10,655 nt of DNA from the NCBI GenBank assembly GCA_002414505.1, contig DHZF01000142.1:1-10655 (forward strand), in the 5' to 3' direction. Source of the stretch: Hyphomonas sp. UBA5111. Lineage in GTDB: Bacteria; Pseudomonadota; Alphaproteobacteria; Caulobacterales; Hyphomonadaceae. Below are positions 7,860-10,655 of the stretch, piece after piece (positions within the stretch are counted from its first letter, which is position 1; each line of letters opens with the position of its first letter). The position numbers and the translations under genes are program-made. The notes beneath the pieces are model-generated. The model searched no databases and was not told where the DNA came from. It was given only the letters and a program-made list of their open reading frames with translations.

Positions 7860-8300
7860 ATGACAAACCTGACCGAAGCCCGTATCGCCAATGTCCGCAA
7901 CCATATGGCGTTGGAGGTGACGCATGACTGGGACGCGGTCATCGCGACGTTTGAGCATCCCCGCTACGAGATGCATGGCGGCGGGCAGGTGTTCGACGGG
8001 GAGGCCGCGGTGCGGCGCTATTTCGACCTGTCGCGTACGCCCTTTCCGGACCAGGACAATGAGATCATCTCGATTGCGGTGGATGAGGCGACCGACACGC
8101 TTCTGGTCGAGTTCTGGCTGACCGGGACACATACCGGCCCGCTGAATGTCGGCGGGGGCAAGATCATCGAGCCGACGGGGCGGCGTTTCAAGGTGCGCAT
8201 GGCCGCGACGTTCGAATTCGCGCCCGGCAGTGACCGGATTATCTGCGAGCGGCCCTACTTCGACCAGGGCGCCGTGCTGCGGGCCCTCGACCTCGCCTGA
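7860..8300 (+). CDS. NTF2/SnoaL-like domain protein
   Basis: This 146-residue soluble protein has the look of the NTF2-like superfamily (SnoaL, ketosteroid isomerase and relatives), which fold into an alpha+beta cone with a hydrophobic pocket. An N-terminal helix with THDWDAVIATFEHPRYEMHG is followed by FDGEAAVRRYFD, then three long strands (EIISIAVDEATDTLLVEFWLTGTHTG, RRFKVRMAATFEF and RIICERPYFD) and a helix near the C-terminus. Members range from enzymes to simple binding proteins, so substrate and reaction cannot be given. ATG 7860 is chosen over TTG 7857. Its likely ribosome-binding site GAGG (7849-7852) overlaps the stop codon of the restriction endonuclease gene. Its GC-rich codon use matches the chromosome, not the island, so it marks the right edge of the island although it could now be co-transcribed with it. 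Confidence 0.8.
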   Translation: MTNLTEARIANVRNHMALEVTHDWDAVIATFEHPRYEMHGGGQVFDGEAAVRRYFDLSRTPFPDQDNEIISIAVDEATDTLLVEFWLTGTHTGPLNVGGGKIIEPTGRRFKVRMAATFEFAPGSDRIICERPYFDQGAVLRALDLA

Positions 8301-8399
8301 CGCGGGGAGGACCTTCCGGGCCCCGACACACGGTTTGATCGCCTGCTGAAAGATCGCACGCGAATGGAACCAATAGGCCGTTCACGCATACTATGTGCG

Positions 8400-8756
8400 A
8401 TGACCGATATTGTGCCAACTCAGTCCAGGACGGACACCGGCCCCACAGAGATGCGACGCAGTGTGCGCGTGCGCCTCCAGACGGCCGGGCGGATCGTCCT
8501 GAAGGATTACAGCGACGCCCGCAGTATTCTGGTGCAGGACCTGTCGGTTGAAGGCGCTTGCCTGATGATTGGCGACTGGTCCGATTTGCCGGAGACGTTT
8601 CACCTGCTCCTGCGCCGGACACCGGCTGAGCCCCATTTTCAGGTCGACTGTATGGTGCGTTGGCGCGCCGGGGCGGCTGTGGGTGTCGAGTTTGTCCGCC
8701 CGATTGCCGGATACCTGCTCGCCGAGCTGATCCGTCAGCCCATTTACGCGCACTAG
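8400..8756 (+). CDS. PilZ domain c-di-GMP receptor
   Basis: This is a single-domain PilZ protein of about 118 residues. Both c-di-GMP-binding motifs are present: RxxxR as RRSVR (19-23), and DxSxxG as DLSVEG (47-52). A short beta-barrel follows, ending in a CMVRWRAGAAVGVEF segment. PilZ proteins bind c-di-GMP and pass the signal to motility, exopolysaccharide or other targets; the target is not visible here. The frame also opens at ATG 8364, but the extra 12 codons include ATA twice and CTA, rare in these genes, so I take ATG 8400; ATG 8451, immediately before the RRSVR motif, cannot be excluded. No start has a good Shine-Dalgarno sequence. With the two GGDEF-EAL genes upstream it suggests a c-di-GMP neighbourhood now split by the restriction-modification genes. 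Confidence 0.87.
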   Translation: MTDIVPTQSRTDTGPTEMRRSVRVRLQTAGRIVLKDYSDARSILVQDLSVEGACLMIGDWSDLPETFHLLLRRTPAEPHFQVDCMVRWRAGAAVGVEFVRPIAGYLLAELIRQPIYAH

Positions 8757-8780
8757 GGCGGCGCGGCCAGTCTTCCGGAT

Positions 8781-8972
8781 CTAGTCTGAATTTTCAGGTC
8801 TTGTGGTGCGTTCCTTGGTGCGCAGCTGCGCCATCAGGTCTTCCAGACGCGGGGAAGGCGGCGCTTTCAGACTGTCCTCAAAGGATTTGCGAAGCGCGTC
8901 CCGCAGCGGATCCCGGGGCGAGTCCTTTTTATTGTCGTCAGAGCGAAAAATAAGCCGTCTCTTTTCCTGCAT
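8781..8972 (-). CDS. Small protein resembling NepR anti-sigma factor
   Basis: This 63-residue minus-strand protein is charged, soluble and has no membrane helix. Residues 23-50 (LRDALRKSFEDSLKAPPSPR, then LEDLMAQL) match the layout of NepR as I know it: LR-x3-aromatic-acidic, a central proline pair, PxR(F/L), and a terminal L(L/M)xxL helix. In alphaproteobacteria NepR holds the general-stress sigma factor EcfG inactive until phosphorylated PhyR captures it. No EcfG or PhyR gene is present in this window, so this would be an orphan or a second copy. I use ATG 8972; GTG 8987 would add five residues. It converges on the PilZ gene with 24 bp between stop codons. The gene call is fairly safe, the family assignment less so. 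Confidence 0.55.
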   Translation of the reverse strand: MQEKRRLIFRSDDNKKDSPRDPLRDALRKSFEDSLKAPPSPRLEDLMAQLRTKERTTRPENSD

Positions 8973-9103
8973 GCCTGCGTCCCACACCCGCGCAGCCTTA
9001 GGCCTTTAGGTCGTCCATTCCGGCCCCGAAGGCCCGGATCAGGGACGGTCTCTAGGAAGTTTTCAGAACCTTGTCGATGGTCCGTTCGAGGCCCAAAACT
9101 GCC

Positions 9104-9117
9104 TGTGCACATGCACA
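9104..9117. promoter_or_regulatory. Palindrome TGTGCA-CA-TGCACA
   Basis: Six-base arms TGTGCA (9104-9109) and TGCACA (9112-9117) are perfectly complementary around a 2 bp spacer. This fits a dimeric regulator's half-site layout. It lies 132 bp upstream of the NepR-like ATG (minus strand) and about 510 bp upstream of the response regulator. The binding protein is unknown. Confidence 0.3.
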
Positions 9118-9142
9118 ATTGGCTTTCTCGCCCGGATTGTGA

Positions 9143-9176
9143 TCACGGGACGGAAAACCTGACGAATCTCCCGTGA
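9143..9176. repeat. Inverted repeat TCACGGGA/TCCCGTGA
   Basis: Perfect 8 bp arms at 9143-9150 and 9169-9176 with an 18 nt spacer; the left arm overlaps a GTGATCAC palindrome (9139-9146). It could be a paired operator or an RNA stem. No T-run follows on either strand. Confidence 0.3.
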
Positions 9177-9327
9177 ATAGGGGGCATGTCAGGGCGCGCA
9201 GAACATGTCCGGTCTGCCATGCGGAACGTGTTGCAAATGCTGCAGCGGCAGAGATTTGACTGCGGCGCGTGCTGTGAGTTTGCCGGAATGTGCACGGCAT
9301 CAATACGTAGCCAGCCGTATTTCCTGC

Positions 9328-9346
9328 ATTGAAATAGATTGAAATA
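9328..9346. repeat. Tandem ATTGAAATA repeat
   Basis: ATTGAAATA occurs at 9328-9336 and again at 9338-9346, exactly 10 bp apart, about one helical turn. ATTGAAAT recurs at 9473-9480. The AT-rich motif stands out in this GC-rich sequence. All copies lie upstream of the response regulator gene at 9630, so they may be activator or repressor sites. Confidence 0.35.
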
Positions 9347-9629
9347 AACCGTGAAGGGAAGTCGCCCAATCTTTAGGCATTTCGCCTCTTGAGCGCGCGC
9401 GCCTTCAACGCCCGCAAGTGCGATTCGCCGCGCGGTGCAAAACCGCCCAGATGCAGGCGGGATTCAGATTTGATTGAAATTTCACCCTTCCATTCAACCA
9501 GACTTCCACCTCGCTGTGTCAGAACGGGGCGTAACGATACGGGACGAGATTGTTCCGCTTTGTGTCAGAAAAAACGGGGTTCAGGGGCGGCGTCAAATCC
9601 GCTCCATGTATGGAAGGGTAGTATTCGAG

Positions 9630-10655
9630 ATGGCCAAGACGGTACTCGTAATTGATGACGATCCGACACAGCGCCGCCTGCTTCAGGCGGCTGTCGAGAA
9701 GGCCGGGTTTGCCTGCCGCACGGCGCCTGATGGCGAAGCGGGGCTGGCGCTCGCCGCCGACCCGAAAGATGGCATCGACGTCGTCCTGCTGGACCTGACC
9801 ATGCCGGGCCTGTCGGGCATGGATACGCTGGAGCGCCTGTCGGCCAAACGCGCCGACCTGCCCGTCATCATGCTGACCGCCACAAGCGGGATTGATACGA
9901 TTGTTCAGTCCATGCGCCGCGGCGCGGTGGACTTCATCGTGAAGCCGGCCAATCCGGAGCGCGTGGTCGTCTCGATTCGCAATGCGCTGAAGCTGCAATC
10001 GCTGTCGGGTGAGGTGAAACGCCTGTCCCGCAAGGCCGAAGGCGGCATGAGCTTTGACGACATGATCGCCACGGCGCCGCCCATGCGCCAGGTTATCCGC
10101 CTGGCCGAACGCGCGGCCAGCTCGGATATTCCGGTCCTGATCCTCGGCGAAAGCGGTGTGGGTAAGGAAGTTGTTGCCCGCTGCATCCAGGGCGCATCCG
10201 GCCGTGCCGGCAAGCCGTTTGTGACCGTGAACTGCGGTGCCATTCCGGAAAATCTGGTCGAGTCGATCCTGTTCGGGCATGAGAAGGGCGCCTTTACCGG
10301 TGCAGTCTCTAAAGCGCTCGGCAAGTTTGTCGAGGCCGATGGCGGCACGCTGTTCCTCGATGAGGTCGGTGAACTGCCGCTGGACGCACAGGTCAAACTG
10401 CTCCGCGCGCTGCAGGAAGGGGAGGTGGACGCCGTTGGCTCACGCCGCCCGACCAAGGTGGATGTGCGCATCATTTCCGCAACCAACCGCGATCTGTCGC
10501 AGCAAGTTGCCGAGGGCACTTTCCGCGAAGACCTGTTCTATCGCCTCAATGTCTATCCGGTCGACATGCCGTCCCTGCGCGAGCGCCGCGACGACATTCC
10601 GGCCCTGGTCGATCATTTCGTGAACCGCTTCAATGCCAGCGAAGGCGCGAAAGTG
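9630..10655 (+). CDS. Sigma-54-dependent response regulator, NtrC family (partial, TacA-like)
   Basis: The first 342 residues are visible; the gene runs off the right edge. A receiver domain (about 1-120) has acidic residues Asp9-Asp11, phospho-acceptor Asp55 in LLDLTMPG, Thr83 and Lys105. A linker leads to the AAA+ domain with Walker A GESGVGKE (173-180), the sigma-54-contacting GAFTGA loop (220-225), Walker B GTLFLDE (239-245), and Arg299/Arg305 in FREDLFYR. All ATPase and sigma-54 contact residues are present. The Fis-type DNA-binding end is beyond the window. When phosphorylated, such proteins hydrolyse ATP to open sigma-54 promoters. The receiver start (KTVLVIDDDPTQRRLLQA) and the SIRNALKL segment remind me of Caulobacter TacA, a stalk and cell-cycle regulator, but this is tentative. 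ATG 9630 is chosen because GGAAGGG (9612-9618) lies 11 nt before it; in-frame ATG 9606 lacks such a site. Confidence 0.93.
   Translation, partial: MAKTVLVIDDDPTQRRLLQAAVEKAGFACRTAPDGEAGLALAADPKDGIDVVLLDLTMPGLSGMDTLERLSAKRADLPVIMLTATSGIDTIVQSMRRGAVDFIVKPANPERVVVSIRNALKLQSLSGEVKRLSRKAEGGMSFDDMIATAPPMRQVIRLAERAASSDIPVLILGESGVGKEVVARCIQGASGRAGKPFVTVNCGAIPENLVESILFGHEKGAFTGAVSKALGKFVEADGGTLFLDEVGELPLDAQVKLLRALQEGEVDAVGSRRPTKVDVRIISATNRDLSQQVAEGTFREDLFYRLNVYPVDMPSLRERRDDIPALVDHFVNRFNASEGAKV

Larger units (their letters stand above)
8973..9629. other. Long intergenic region with palindromes and short repeats, no convincing gene
   Basis: About 650 bp lies between the divergent NepR-like and response-regulator starts. 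Frames across it, including a 105-codon minus-strand one at 9052-9369, lack the codon bias of neighbouring genes and have no recognisable domain. Structures seen are a 14 bp palindrome at 9104-9117, an 8 bp inverted repeat at 9143-9150/9169-9176, and ATTGAAATA repeats at 9328-9346 with a third partial copy at 9473-9480. GANTC (CcrM-type) sites occur at 9164, 9422 and 9461, about the number expected by chance. It must contain the promoters of both flanking genes, and a small RNA cannot be ruled out. Confidence 0.5.

Noticed and set aside
9077..9096. GTTCGAG sequence as a tRNA T-loop
   Set aside because: The surrounding bases do not form a T-arm or acceptor stem, and no anticodon arm could be found.
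9052..9369. 105-codon minus-strand frame in the long intergenic region
   Set aside because: Codon use lacks the third-position GC bias of native genes, there is no good ribosome-binding site, and no domain is recognised.
1..10655. CRISPR array, insertion sequence or integrase attachment site
   Set aside because: No regularly spaced repeats, transposase or integrase motifs, or tRNA-flanked direct repeats were seen on either strand.

Overview
The window looks like chromosome of a high-GC alphaproteobacterium, probably of the Hyphomonadaceae/Caulobacterales type. The clues are the codon bias of most genes, several cyclic-di-GMP proteins, a NepR-like small protein, and an NtrC-family regulator resembling the TacA type. 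The genus cannot be fixed from this sequence.

Layout. Positions 1-143 hold the start of an unrecognised minus-strand gene. After a gene-free stretch come two plus-strand c-di-GMP enzymes: a two-helix membrane GGDEF-EAL protein (471-2066), and a PilJ-type sensor-PAS-GGDEF-EAL protein (2314-4704). Positions 4941-7850 are a compact, lower-GC operon of DNA methyltransferase, Vsr endonuclease and restriction endonuclease. I identify it as a complete EcoRII-type (CCWGG) restriction-modification system with its mismatch-repair nuclease. High-GC sequence resumes at once with an NTF2/SnoaL-like gene (7860-8300), a PilZ c-di-GMP receptor (8400-8756), a convergent NepR-like small gene (8781-8972, minus), about 650 bp of repeat-containing intergenic DNA, and a sigma-54-dependent response regulator (from 9630) cut by the window end.

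How the genes work together. The three island genes overlap or abut (8 bp, then 1 bp) and should be co-translated. The methyltransferase carries an N-terminal helix-turn-helix, and a short palindrome (GACAA-T-TTGTC) lies 31 bp before its start, so autoregulation of the operon is likely. Vsr would repair T:G mismatches left by deamination of the methylated cytosines. By manual scan the island has no CCWGG site over about 3.4 kb but eight CCSGG sites, whereas the flanks have roughly 28 CCWGG sites. This fits the assigned specificity and suggests recent arrival in this genome. Outside the island the theme is c-di-GMP signalling: two bifunctional enzymes and a PilZ receptor, now separated by the insertion.

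The system itself is of a known type. The points most worth a second look are the methylase-Vsr-endonuclease order with its operator, the site-avoidance pattern, the orphan NepR-like protein, and an altered loop-anchor residue in the second EAL domain.
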